From contig CAVUSV010000004.1 of assembly GCA_963744225.1 (NCBI GenBank), forward strand, positions 558,001-622,000: 64,000 bases of DNA, given 5' to 3'. Positions 28,919 through 37,706 of the stretch are shown one piece after another. The position numbers and the translations under genes were made by a program. The notes under the pieces are model-generated. The model had not been told where the DNA came from, searched no databases, and saw only the letters and a list, made by a program, of their open reading frames with translations. Within the stretch, counting starts at the first letter, position 1. Every line of letters starts with the position of its first letter. This DNA comes from Bog-473 sp963744225. GTDB lineage: Bacteria > Actinomycetota > Acidimicrobiia > Acidimicrobiales > RAAP-2.

Positions 28919-30050
28919 CCTGCCGCCACCGCAGCTTCGAGCAGGGCTCCAGCCGCCAGGAGACGCTCTTCGCTCCGTGCCGGCCCGATGAGCTGGATGC
29001 TGGCCGGTAATGGCCCGGACGCGGCACCGGCAGGGAGAGGGCCGGAACCCCGGCGAGGTTCACCGGAAGGGTGCACCGTGAGACCAGGAGGTCGTCCCCG
29101 GTGTCGAGCGGTGGCGGGAAGATCGTCAGGGTCGGAGTGACGAGGATGTCGACCTCATTGAAGATCTGCTCGATCATGGCCTTCCAGTCCCGCTGGACCA
29201 GCCAGGAGGCTCGCACCACTTGCTCGTCGAAGGCCGCACCGAGCTCCAGACGACCCCGCACGTCGGTCCCGATCCCCTCGGGATCCTCCGCCATCAAGGT
29301 GGCGTCGGACTGCCAAGCCTCGACCACGAGAAGGAGGCCCGCCTGTATCGTGGCCTCGTCCCACCCTGGCACGGGCAGCTCCCGGCAGTTCCACCCGACC
29401 AGCCGCAGGGCCCGGTCGATCGCCGCGGTGATCGCCGGGTCGGCGTCGATGGGCAAACGGGCGACCGCGAAGTCCCCGAGCGCTTCGGGGGCGAACCCGG
29501 GCTCGAGCAGCTGCATCCCGGCCACGAGGCCTGCGACGTCGCGCGCCATCGGCCCGATGGTGTCGAAGCTGGGCGACAGGGGCCACACGCCGTCGAGAGG
29601 GATCCGACCCCACGTCGTCTTCAGGCCAGCAGTTCCGCAACAGGCGGACGGGATTCGCACGGAACCTCCGGTGTCGCTGCCGTAGGCCACGTCGGCCTCG
29701 CCGGTGGCGACCGCAACGGCCGAGCCGCTCGACGACCCACCGGGGACCAGCGTGGGGTCGAGCGGGTTCTCGGGTGTCCCGAACCACGGGTTGACGCCCG
29801 TCACGCCGAGGGCCAGCTCGTGCAGGTTCGTACGCCCCACGATGCGCGCGCCCGCCGCCCGCGCTCCGGCCAAGCACGTGGCGTCCTTCGCCGCCGGCAC
29901 GGCTCGCTTGGCCACGGCACGGCAGCCGGCAGTGGTCGGCTCGCCCTCCATGTCGATGAGGTCCTTGACAGCCAGGCGGACGCCCGGGCCCGCGGTGTCG
30001 TAGCGCGAGATGAACGTGGCCATCAGGTTCTCGACCGCGGTGCTCGCCAA
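28915..30050 (-). CDS. Amidase-signature enzyme (GatA-like), frameshifted
   Basis: About 370-378 residues. The Ser-Ser-Lys triad is present: Lys in VRLAVKDLID, the glycine/serine motif VPGGSSSGSAVAVA and the nucleophile loop YGSDTGGSVRIPSACCG. The C-terminal region has LVTPTLTIFPPPLD. One base is missing near 29030: before it the text ends PALSLPVP, and after it LPASIQLIGPARSEERLLA to the TGA at 28915. Start is TTG at 30050 or ATG at 30023; the first lies 12 bp after the lipoprotein stop. It is shorter than a real GatA and no gatB/gatC is near, so it is more likely a catabolic amidase. Confidence 0.82.
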
Positions 30051-30062
30051 GCGCGCCGAAGC

Positions 30063-30779
30063 TCACGCGGTCGGTGTGGTGACCGTTGCCCCTTGTGGCA
30101 GCTGGAACACGGATGCGGACGGCGACGACGAGTAATTCGTGATTTGGAAGCTGGTGGAGTCCGAGGCGACTTTCACGTAGCCCAGTATGCCCTGCGTGGT
30201 ACTGCAGATGGTGCTCGTCCCCGGCACGCCGTGGGCGACCAAATCGACACAGTTCATGTCAAAGCCGTTGAGGGACATCCTCGATGCTGTCACCTTGTCG
30301 CCGGCCAGGCCCGCGACGAGCGAGACCCCCTTGAGGAAGTCGACCCAGTGCGCCGGCGTGTAGAAGTCGAAGATCTTGTTCTGAGAGGCGGCATCGGACT
30401 TTCCAAGCTTCTGGCAGTTCCAGGCGCCGCCCGACCCGGTCAGGTTGCAGACGTACTCACCGGACGCGTTCACGATCACCTGCAGATTCGACGTGCCGGC
30501 ACCGCTCTGCGTCTCGTGGAAGGCCAGGCCACCGCTGGACGGATCGACGGCGTACACGACGGTGGCCGGTGCGATGCCAGTGGTCGTGTACGTCGCCTCG
30601 AAGGCCGTACTCTGCCCCGACTGCAGGTTCTGCGTGAACGAGTCCACAGTCGCCCTGTTGCCCTCGACGTTGTGCACCGCCTGGCGGACCTTGCTGACGA
30701 CGCTGCAGCCGGCGCCGAGCACCCCGACCATTCCGCATGCCCCAATCAGCATCCCGATGCGCCTGCCGTACTGCGACAT
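30063..30779 (-). CDS. Secreted lipoprotein of unknown function
   Basis: A 238-residue lipoprotein. A signal peptide with a lipobox VLGAGC places the lipidated Cys at residue 25. The mature part starts VSKVRQAVHNVEGNRATVDS and is rich in Ser, Thr and Gly, with four further cysteines (Cys111, Cys122, Cys177, Cys192) that may form disulfides. No catalytic motif was recognised. ATG at 30779. It is separated by about 190 bp from the GNAT gene upstream and precedes the amidase by 12 bp. Confidence 0.75.
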   Translation of the reverse strand: MSQYGRRIGMLIGACGMVGVLGAGCSVVSKVRQAVHNVEGNRATVDSFTQNLQSGQSTAFEATYTTTGIAPATVVYAVDPSSGGLAFHETQSGAGTSNLQVIVNASGEYVCNLTGSGGAWNCQKLGKSDAASQNKIFDFYTPAHWVDFLKGVSLVAGLAGDKVTASRMSLNGFDMNCVDLVAHGVPGTSTICSTTQGILGYVKVASDSTSFQITNYSSSPSASVFQLPQGATVTTPTA

Positions 30780-30969
30780 GCTGTGCCTCCTCGTCGAGCC
30801 GGGTGCGGGAACAGCAATCTGGGCGCCACGGAGCCGAGCCGGCCGGGGGTCCAGGTATCCCCTGTAGCCCTCGGCAGATGGCGCCGTCGCCATAAGGATC
30901 GGGGGCGGCCCGCAGCCTGAGACGGCCGTGTCTGCGCAGCGACGAGACCGGGGGGCGCCGAAACGCCAG

Positions 30970-31406
30970 TCAGCCGGTTTCGAGCGTCCTGCGATACACG
31001 TTCGTCGTTCTGACCTCGAACCCCATCCGGAGGTACAGCCGGTTGGCTGCCTCCCTGTCCGGTCGCGAGGTGAGATCCACGGTGCCGCGTCGAGGGCCCG
31101 AGCTCCGTCGAGAGCGGCCTGCACGAGGGCCGCCGCCACGCCCGCTTCCCGGGCGCCCTCGTCGACCACGACATCCTCGATCCAGGCTCGGACTGCGGTC
31201 GGGATCCGGAACACGACCAAGGTCAGCATGCCGACGATGCGCTCCCCGTCGCGGGCCAAGAACAGCGTGGTCCCTGGAGCTTCGATGATGCGGGCGAGCT
31301 GGTCCCGTGTGGGCGCGGGCGAGGACCGGGAGAGCTGGGGCACCAACACCGCCACCGCCGCACAGAGATCGTCGTCGACCGACGCCGCGGTCTTGACCGT
31401 GATCAC
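30970..31406 (-). CDS. GNAT-family N-acetyltransferase, frameshifted
   Basis: About 145 residues after restoring one G near 31084 (GG for an expected GGG). The GNAT core shows strands ERIVGMLTLVVFR and AWIEDVVVDEGAREAGVA, where a Q/RxxGxG/A-like acetyl-CoA loop is partly degenerate, then LTSRPDREAANRLYLRMGFE near the C-terminus. GTG at 31406 overlaps the NUDIX stop by GTGA. Substrate unknown. Confidence 0.8.
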
Positions 31407-32110
31407 GACGTCTCGGAGTCGCCCCGCCACATCGGTTGGCGCACCCGGTCGTAGAGGACATCGCGCTGCTCACCTTTGATGGCCGCGAAGACGTGGTCGC
31501 CCCAGCGATCCGACCCGACCAGCGGGTGGGGCAAGGTCTCGCGGGTGAACCAGCCGACGTCGCGGGTCTCGAGCGGATGCGGGGCCAGCTCCCCGCCCAC
31601 GGCGCGGCAATAGAACAGAAGGGAGTACAGCGGCACCCGGGTGAAGCCAAGGCGCAATCCGTCGAGGACCGCGATGAGGCGGATCGGCTCGACAATGATT
31701 CCGGTCTCCTCCTCGACTTCTTTGACCACGATCTCGGCGGCCGAGTAGCCCACATCGCACCAGCCGGTCGGGTAGAGCCAGATGCCCGAGTCGGCCCGCT
31801 GAATCAGCAGGAGCTCGCCCCGGTCGTTGCCGACGGCGGCGCCGACGGCGACCTTGGGCGTCACATAGCCCGGGACACCCTTTCCCACCGTGTCCATCCA
31901 CTCCTGCACGAGGCCGCCAGCGTCCGGGGCGTCGTCCTGCCCGTCCGCCTCGGCCCTGATGTCGGCCGCCACCTTGAGGATCTCTTCGAAGCGCTCCTGC
32001 TCGTAAAGGCTCTCGGTGAACCCCAACCCGGTGCGGGCGATGCCTGCGAGGGTCTCGCTCCAGCGCAACAGCGTCTTGAGGGGGACGTCGTGGTCGTCGT
32101 TGGGCTCCAC
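31403..32110 (-). CDS. NUDIX hydrolase with N-terminal helical domain
   Basis: A 235-residue protein. About 90 N-terminal residues are helical (LKTLLRWSETLAGIARTGL), as in the Nudix_N group; the catalytic part begins KVAVGAAVGNDRGELLLIQR. The NUDIX box reads GWCDVGYSAAEIVVKEVEEE, with Lys in place of the usual Arg before the Glu cluster. GTG at 32110 is the likely start; the open frame runs further upstream. Probably hydrolyses a nucleoside diphosphate-linked compound. It overlaps the GNAT start by 4 bp. Confidence 0.85.
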   Translation of the reverse strand: MEPNDDHDVPLKTLLRWSETLAGIARTGLGFTESLYEQERFEEILKVAADIRAEADGQDDAPDAGGLVQEWMDTVGKGVPGYVTPKVAVGAAVGNDRGELLLIQRADSGIWLYPTGWCDVGYSAAEIVVKEVEEETGIIVEPIRLIAVLDGLRLGFTRVPLYSLLFYCRAVGGELAPHPLETRDVGWFTRETLPHPLVGSDRWGDHVFAAIKGEQRDVLYDRVRQPMWRGDSETS

Positions 32111-32155
32111 GGGTCGTGACGCTACCGCGGCCTGCCGTCTGGGCCAGAATAGGGA

Positions 32156-32343
32156 ATGGCCGTCAACGAGGATTGCCGTCACTACGTGATGCGAACGACT
32201 CCCCGAGGCGAACGTCTCGAGCGCTGCAAGGTCGATGCGAACGAGCCGCTCCCGTTCGCCTGCCCCGCCGGTTGCGTGTTCTACGAGCCGCGCCGAGTCT
32301 CCTCAGCTGGGTGGACCGTGGCCCAAGTCCCGACGAGCCCTGA
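32156..32343 (+). CDS. Small Cys-containing protein, C-terminus uncertain
   Basis: An ATG at 32156, divergent from the NUDIX gene by 46 bp, reads MAVNEDCRHYVMRTTPRGER and continues with PLPFACPAGCVFYEPRRVSS. The pattern of Cys7, Cys24 and two cysteines in CPAGC suggests a small metal-binding site. This frame continues open to 32554 over the NIL gene, while the neighbouring frame stops at 32343 (PDEP), so a one-base error near 32330 may hide the true end. Function unknown. Confidence 0.5.
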
Positions 32344-32357
32344 ACAGCGGGCAGAGT

Positions 32358-32603
32358 TCAGCCCTCGAGGACGTCCCCCAGCAGGTCGACGGCGATCCCC
32401 TCTCCGCGCAACCAGTCGAGTGCGGCCTCGACCTGGGTGGCCTGACCGTCGACCTCGCAGACGATCCAGCCGCGGTGCTCCTCGACGTCGGCACGCCGAA
32501 TGTTCGGCTCCACATCGAACTGCCGCACCATGGTGGCGAGCACGGCTCGCCTGACCTCGGACTCGGGGAACGTGAGCTTCACCTTGACCCGTACCTGGCT
32601 CAC
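32358..32603 (-). CDS. NIL-domain protein coupled to larE
   Basis: An 81-residue stand-alone NIL domain (a ferredoxin-like fold found at the end of methionine-importer ATPases and on some 4Fe-4S ferredoxins). The family pattern is clear: VRVKVKLTFPESEVRRAVLA, PNIRRADVEEHRGWIVCEV and a final ALDWLRGEGIAVDLL. There is no Cys-rich ferredoxin part; its one Cys is in the WIVCEV strand. GTG at 32603 overlaps the larE TGA (GTGA), implying translation from the same message. A role linked to sulfur or metal handling by LarE is inference. Confidence 0.8.
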   Translation of the reverse strand: MSQVRVKVKLTFPESEVRRAVLATMVRQFDVEPNIRRADVEEHRGWIVCEVDGQATQVEAALDWLRGEGIAVDLLGDVLEG

Positions 32604-33422
32604 GGTTCCTCCTCAGTCTCGCCCACCTCAGCGATGGCGCGGTTCAGGTTGCCCGAGCGGAAGCCTTCCAGGTCCAGCGAGACGAAAATGAAGCCCGCGG
32701 CGCGCACAGCATCCACGACTTCGGCCCGGCGTGCCATCACCTGACCGAACACGGCGGACTCGACTTCCAGCCGGGCGGCATCCCCATGGTGGCGCACACG
32801 CAACTGCCCGAAGCCGAGGGCGCGCAGTGCGGTCTCGGCGCGCTCGACCGCAGCCAATCGCCCCAGGGTCACCGGCGTGCCGTAGGGCAGCCGGGACGCG
32901 AGGCAGGCGGCCGCCGGCTTGTCCCAGGTACGCAGGCCGAGCCGGCGCGACCAGTCTCGAATGTCTTCCTTGGTGAAGCCGGCTCCGACGAGCGGGAAGG
33001 CGGCCCCGGCTGCTGCCGCCGCGGCCTGGCCTGGTCGGTGGTCGCCCAAGTCGCTGACGTTGACCCCGAGGATCACGATCGCGTCCTCGGTCGCAGCAAG
33101 CGGCCCGAGCGCCGCCATGAGCGCTGTCTTGCAACGGGCGCACCGGTCGGGGCCGTTGGCGACGTAGACGGCGTCCTCCATCTCGGTCGTTGGCACGCCC
33201 ACCCAGCGCAGATCCCACTCGTCCGCCAGGGCCCGGCAGTCCGCCTCCTCGGCGCCGGCCAGCGACGGGGACAGCGCAGTGGCACACAGGACCGCCGAGC
33301 GACCCAGGGTGTCGTGGGCCACCTTGGCCAGCAACGACGAGTCGGCGCCGCCACTGAATGCGACGACGACCGCGCCCGAGCCGGCGCAGCTCAGCCTCGA
33401 GGTCGTCGAGGGACGCGGTCAC
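32600..33422 (-). CDS. larE: LarE, ATP-dependent sulfur insertase for the pincer cofactor, frameshifted
   Basis: About 273 residues when one extra base near 33378 is removed. Residues up to LEAELRRLG precede the shift; then VVVAFSGGADSSLLAKVA gives the PP-loop. LarE activates the pyridinium dicarboxylate nucleotide and inserts sulfur. The family cysteine motifs are present: GPDRCARCKTALMAAL and AAACLASRLPYGTPV; the latter Cys is the sulfur-donating residue in sacrificial LarE. With two more Cys in CARC, a [4Fe-4S]-type sulfur relay is also possible. GTG at 33422 lies 18 bp after the hemQ stop. Confidence 0.9.
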
Positions 33423-33440
33423 GCCGTCACGGTGTCCGGG

Positions 33441-34115
33441 TCACGCGCCCAGGGCCGAAAGCACCTCGTCGAGCGTGCCCACCATGCCCGTGTAGAACGG
33501 GCCGAACTCGGCATACAGGGCTGAGGCCTCGTCGAAGCGCATCTCGTAGACGCACTCCTTGAGGTCGTCGGGGTGCGTACCGAACAACGTCACGCCCCAC
33601 TCGTAGTCGTCCAGCCCGGTCGAGCCCGTGATGACCTGGAGCACCCGCCCGTGGAAGGTGCGCCCCAGCTTGCCGTGGCTGAGCATCAGCTCCTTGCGGG
33701 CCGCGAACTCGAGCGCGTACCAGTTGTGCACATCGCCGCGGCGTTTCGTCATGGGATAGAAGCAGAAGGCTGCCTTGTCCTCGGGCGGAAGCTGGGGGAA
33801 GAGGCGCGCTTGGCGCATCTGATCGGGGATCCCGGCGGCGTACTCGGAGATCTCCGTCAGTGAGACGTAGGACTGCGCAGGCACGAGGCCCGACGCGCAG
33901 GCCTCGGTCTGGAAGCGCCGCAGTCGCCAGACGTCGGGGCCGAGCGCCATGAGCCCCAAGTCCGCCTTGTGCCCGAGCAGGGCCACCGGGATCACCTGGT
34001 ACCCGTCTGCCTCGGCGGCGATCGCCGCCTTGCGCAGGGCATCCGCGTCGAAGGCGGGAGCCAGGCGGCAGAAAAGGTGGAGGACTCCCCAGCCGGTGTT
34101 CGGGGTCAGGGCCAC
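33441..34115 (-). CDS. hemQ: HemQ-like coproheme decarboxylase
   Basis: A 224-residue chlorite-dismutase-fold protein that finishes heme b through the coproporphyrin-dependent route. The conserved end is very clear: YPMTKRRGDVHNWYALE, LMLSHGKLGRTFHGRVLQ with the proximal heme His, ITGSTGLDDYEWGVTLF, and YEMRFDEASALYAEFG. No other heme gene is in the window. ATG at 34115. A terminator-like hairpin lies 18 bp upstream of the start (34133-34169) and belongs to groEL. Confidence 0.92.
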   Translation of the reverse strand: MALTPNTGWGVLHLFCRLAPAFDADALRKAAIAAEADGYQVIPVALLGHKADLGLMALGPDVWRLRRFQTEACASGLVPAQSYVSLTEISEYAAGIPDQMRQARLFPQLPPEDKAAFCFYPMTKRRGDVHNWYALEFAARKELMLSHGKLGRTFHGRVLQVITGSTGLDDYEWGVTLFGTHPDDLKECVYEMRFDEASALYAEFGPFYTGMVGTLDEVLSALGA

Positions 34116-34132
34116 GACGTCAGTGTAGAGAA

Positions 34133-34169
34133 GACAGTGCGCCCGGCCTTTCGGCCGGGGCGCACTGTC
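34133..34169 (-). terminator. Strong hairpin after groEL
   Basis: GACAGTGCGCCCGGCC (34133-34148) pairs with GGCCGGGGCGCACTGTC (34153-34169), one bulge, around a four-base loop that is GAAA on the minus strand. On the minus strand it is followed by TTCTCT. A smaller hairpin (TGCGCTGTTGCAGCG, near 34211-34226) lies closer to the groEL stop. Together they probably end the groEL transcript before hemQ. Confidence 0.7.
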
Positions 34170-34276
34170 ATTGCAGCCTCGGTTGGGGGTGAGGCACCTC
34201 CAGTGTCACCCTGCGCTGTTGCAGCGCGGTGGCATCTCGGTGACAACTCGCCCTTTGGGGCCCTCTGAAGCCCTCT

Positions 34277-35896
34277 TTAGTAGTCGTCCATGCCGCCGCC
34301 GGGCATGGCAGGTGCATCTTCCTCGGGCTTGTCCACGATGACGGCCTCGGTGGTCAGGAACAGCGCCGCGATGGACGCCGCGTTCTGCAGGGCCGAGCGA
34401 GTCACCTTGGCGGCGTCGATGACCCCGGACTTGAAGAGGTCCTCGTACTCGCCGGTGGCCGCGTTGAGGCCGTGGGCCCCCTTGAGGTTGCGCACCTTCT
34501 CTACGACGACTCCACCCTCGAGGCCGGCGTTGACCGCGATCTGCTTCAAGGGCTCCTCGACGGCTCGCGCCACGATGCGCGCACCGGTGGCCTCATCACT
34601 GTCGAGCTTCTCCGACGCTTCGAGGATGGCGGACTGGGCCCGCAGCAGGGCGACTCCGCCGCCGGGAACGACCCCCTCTTCAATGGCGGCCTTGGTCGTC
34701 GAGACGGCGTCCTCGATACGGTGCTTCTTCTCCTTCAGCTCCACCTCGGTGGCGGCCCCGACCTTGATCACGGCCACGCCGCCTGAGAGCTTGGCCAGGC
34801 GTTCCTGGAGCTTCTCCCGGTCGTAGTCCGAGTCGGTGTTCTCAATCTCGGTCTTGATCTGGCTGATCCGGCCCTTGATGTCCTCTTCCTTGCCGCCGCC
34901 CTCAATGATCGTGGTCTCATCCTTGGTGACCACGACTTTGCGGGCCGTGCCCAACAGGTCGAGGGTCACGTTCTCCAGCTTGAGCCCGACCTCTTCGGTG
35001 ATCACCTGGCCACCGGTGAGGATGGCGATGTCCTGAAGCATGGCCTTGCGGCGCTCGCCGAAGCCGGGGGCCTTGACGGCCACGGAGCGGAAGGTGCCGC
35101 GGATCTTGTTCACCACTAGGGTGGCCAGGGCCTCGCCCTCAACGTCCTCGGCGATGATCAGCAGCGGCTTGCCGCTTTGCATGACCTTCTCGAGAACCGG
35201 GAGCAGGTCGCGCACGGCAGAGATCTTCGAGGCAACCAGCAGTATGGAGGCGTCCTCAAGGACGGTCTCCATGCGCTCGGGGTCAGTCACGAAGTAGGGG
35301 GCGATGTAGCCCTTGTCGAAGCGCATGCCTTCGACTAGGTCCATGTCCATGCCGAAGGTCTGCGACTCCTCGACGGTGATGACGCCGTCCCGGCCGACCT
35401 TGTCGATGGCCTCGGCGATGAGCTCGCCGATCTCGGTGTCGGCCGCCGAGATGGAAGCCACCTGGGCGATCTGCGCCTTGGACTCGGTCTCCTTGGCGAT
35501 ACCTCGAATGGAGCCGACCGCGGTCTCCACCGCGGCCTCGATCCCGCGCTTGAGCGACATCGGGTTGGCCCCGGCGGCGACGTTGCGCAGGCCCTCGCGC
35601 ACCATGGCCCAGGCCAGGACGGTGGCCGTGGTGGTGCCGTCACCGGCCACGTCGTCGGTCTTCTTGGCCACTTCCTTGACCAGCTCGGCGCCGATCTTCT
35701 CGAAGGGGTCCTCGAGGTCGATCTCCTTGGCGATCGACACGCCGTCGTTGGTGATCGTCGGGGCGCCCCACTTCTTGTCGAGCACCACGTTGCGGCCCTT
35801 CGGGCCGAGGGTGACGCGGACTGCGTCCGCCAGCTTGTTCATGCCGGTCTCCAGGCCGCGGCGGGCGTCCTCCTGGAAGGCGATGATCTTGGCCAT
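34277..35896 (-). CDS. groEL: Chaperonin GroEL
   Basis: A 539-residue 60-kDa chaperonin subunit with normal ends: MAKIIAFQEDARRGLETG, the ATP site DGVSIAKEIDLEDPF, GDGTTTATVLAWAMV, and the C-terminal MPGGGMDDY tail. ATG at 35896 has a strong GGAGG site about 10 bp upstream. No groES precedes it; the upstream gene is a MoaD-like protein read separately. A CIRCE operator lies 17 bp upstream of the start codon, so it should be under HrcA heat-shock control. Actinobacteria often carry a second, solo groEL copy. Confidence 0.97.
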   Translation of the reverse strand: MAKIIAFQEDARRGLETGMNKLADAVRVTLGPKGRNVVLDKKWGAPTITNDGVSIAKEIDLEDPFEKIGAELVKEVAKKTDDVAGDGTTTATVLAWAMVREGLRNVAAGANPMSLKRGIEAAVETAVGSIRGIAKETESKAQIAQVASISAADTEIGELIAEAIDKVGRDGVITVEESQTFGMDMDLVEGMRFDKGYIAPYFVTDPERMETVLEDASILLVASKISAVRDLLPVLEKVMQSGKPLLIIAEDVEGEALATLVVNKIRGTFRSVAVKAPGFGERRKAMLQDIAILTGGQVITEEVGLKLENVTLDLLGTARKVVVTKDETTIIEGGGKEEDIKGRISQIKTEIENTDSDYDREKLQERLAKLSGGVAVIKVGAATEVELKEKKHRIEDAVSTTKAAIEEGVVPGGGVALLRAQSAILEASEKLDSDEATGARIVARAVEEPLKQIAVNAGLEGGVVVEKVRNLKGAHGLNAATGEYEDLFKSGVIDAAKVTRSALQNAASIAALFLTTEAVIVDKPEEDAPAMPGGGMDDY

Positions 35897-35912
35897 CTGG
35901 TCTATTCCTCCA

Positions 35913-35939
35913 TTAGCACTCTCGTCATGTGAGTGCTAA
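35913..35939 (-). promoter_or_regulatory. CIRCE operator (HrcA binding site)
   Basis: TTAGCACTC, nine bases, GAGTGCTAA: both 9-bp arms (35913-35921 and 35931-35939) match the consensus exactly. It overlaps the groEL leader, as usual. HrcA is expected to repress groEL here; hrcA is not in the window. Confidence 0.93.
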
Positions 35940-36004
35940 CAGCAAACCATCTTTGGGCGCCTGGCGCAAGGGCGGACGGATCTGCCCTGGAGGGGCTGGC
36001 GGCC

Positions 36005-36280
36005 TCAGCCGCCGGCGACGGCAGGGACGATGGAGAGGGTCTGGCCCGGCGAGACCGGCGTGGCCAGGCCGTCGAGGAAGCGGACGTCCTCATCGGCCAA
36101 GAACACGTTGACGAAGCGACGCAGGTTGCCCGAGTCGTCGAAGAGCCGGTCGGCCAGCCCGGGGTGGGCGGCGTCGAGGGCCTTGAGGGCCTCGCCGACC
36201 GAGGCCCCCTCCACGTCGACCTCGCCCGCACCGCCGGTCAGGGTGCGCAGCTGGGTGGGGATGCGGACGGTCAGGCTCAT
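36005..36280 (-). CDS. MoaD/ThiS-like sulfur-carrier protein
   Basis: A 91-residue ubiquitin-fold carrier with the essential C-terminal Gly-Gly (IVPAVAGG). The N-terminal strand SLTVRIPTQLRTLTGG and the middle VGEALKALDAAHPGLADRL fit the family. ATG at 36280 overlaps the thrC stop (ATGA), so the two are translated together. Such carriers, after C-terminal thiocarboxylation, give sulfur to Moco, thiamine or, in some actinobacteria, to amino-acid enzymes. The link to a threonine-synthase-fold enzyme suggests the last. Confidence 0.85.
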   Translation of the reverse strand: MSLTVRIPTQLRTLTGGAGEVDVEGASVGEALKALDAAHPGLADRLFDDSGNLRRFVNVFLADEDVRFLDGLATPVSPGQTLSIVPAVAGG

Positions 36281-37549
36281 CGGGTCTGCTCCCTGGTCTC
36301 GGGGTCGCCGGCGGCGTCGAGGGCGGCGTCGAAAGCGGCCAGCGTGGGGGTGATCGTCGCCGTGGGGCTGCTGCCGGCGCACCCCGCCAATGCCTCAACC
36401 GTCTTGAGGCCGTGGCCGGTGACCAGGGCCACCACCCGTTCGTCGGGACGCACGGCACCCGAGGCGGCCAGTTTGGCCAGCGTGGCGATCGTGACCCCAC
36501 CTGCGGTCTCGGCGAAGATGCCCTCGGTGCGGGCCAGCAATCCGATGGCCGCAACCACCTCGTCGTCGGTCACTGCGGCGCACGAGCCACCCGACCGGCG
36601 CATGACCTCGAGGGCGTACCAGCCGTCGGCCGGGTTGCCGATGGCCAACGACTTGGCGATCGTCTTGGGCTTGACCGGCCGGATGGCGTCGGAGCCCTCG
36701 AGGAAGGCTGTGGCGACCGGCGAGCACCCTTCGGTCTGGGCCCCCGAGACGCGGACTTCGGGCACCTCGGGCAGGAGACCCACCTGGCCCAGCTCGGCGA
36801 AGCCCTTGGCCACCTTGGTCAGCTGGCTGCCCGACCCGATAGGCACCACGACGTGGTCCGGCGCCTGCCATCCAAGTTGCTCGGCGATCTCGAACGCCAA
36901 CGTCTTGGAACCCTCGGCGTAGTACGTGCGCACGTTGACGTTGACGAAGGCCCAGCTCGGGCGCTCGCTGGTCAGCTCGGCGCACAGCCGGTTCACGTCG
37001 TCGTACGTCCCCTCGACGGCGATGACCGTCCCGCCGTAGACGGTCGTCATGGTGACCTTGGCCGCCTCGAGGTCATGCGGGATCAGGACCACCGAGTCCA
37101 TCCCCGCCCTCGCCGCGTGGGCGGCCACGGAGTTGGCCAGGTTGCCGGTGGAGGCGCAGGCGGCCACCTTGAAGCCGAGCTGGCGCGCCTTGGTCAGGGC
37201 CACCGAGACCACCCGGTCCTTGAATGAGCCGGTGGGGTTGGCCGTGTCGTCCTTGATCCACAGCTCACCCAGTCCCAGTTCGGCGGCCAGGCGGTCGGCC
37301 GCGCACGAGCGGGGTGAACCCAGCGCCGAGGTCCACCGGCGTCTCGTCGTCGACCGGGAGGAGGTCGCGGTAGCGCCAGATGGACCGGGGTCCGGCCTCG
37401 ATGCGTTCCCGGCTCACCGCCGCGGCGATCCGCTCGTAGTCGTAGGCGACTTCAAGCGGCCCAAAGCAGTAGTCGCAGACGTGCAGCGCCTCGGCGGGAA
37501 ATGCGCGCTGGCATTCTCGACAGCGCAGCCCTGTAACGAAATCGACCAT
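36277..37549 (-). CDS. thrC: Threonine synthase-family PLP enzyme with N-terminal zinc ribbon, frameshifted
   Basis: About 423 residues once one extra base near 37306 is removed. The N-terminus has a rubredoxin-like CRECQRAFP and CDYCFGPLEV pair of CxxC motifs. After the shift, TANPTGSFKDRVVSVALTKA holds the PLP lysine, followed by CASTGNLANSVAAHAARAGM, PIGSGSQLTKVAKGF and the C-terminal EGIFAETAGGVT. ATG at 37549 follows GAGGAGGACCG. It fits threonine synthase (O-phosphohomoserine to threonine), but the overlapping MoaD-like gene leaves open that it uses a thiocarboxylate to make homocysteine. Confidence 0.88.
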
Positions 37550-37706
37550 CGGTCCTCCTCATCGGTCGGGCATTGGCACCAGGTGCTCCCGCACTGGTTG
37601 CCGCGACGTCGACGGGCCCGTCCCTCAGTCGCTCTGGATGATGACCACCATGGTAGCGCCTCGGGCCCGCCCCGCTCAACGCGGCCGGGCTGCTTGAATC
37701 GGGGGC

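Noticed and set aside
29220..30920. 566-codon open frame on the plus strand
   Set aside because: Antisense to the amidase and the lipoprotein; His/Arg/Asp-rich translation with no recognisable domain.
34133..34169. Long hairpin as an attachment site or small RNA
   Set aside because: Its place after groEL, GNRA-type loop and following T/C-rich strand fit a terminator; no integrase or second copy is present.
37049..37706. Plus-strand reading ahead of gpgS as an N-terminal extension
   Set aside because: It is antisense to thrC; only the part after about 38174 in this frame is the real C-terminus of gpgS.
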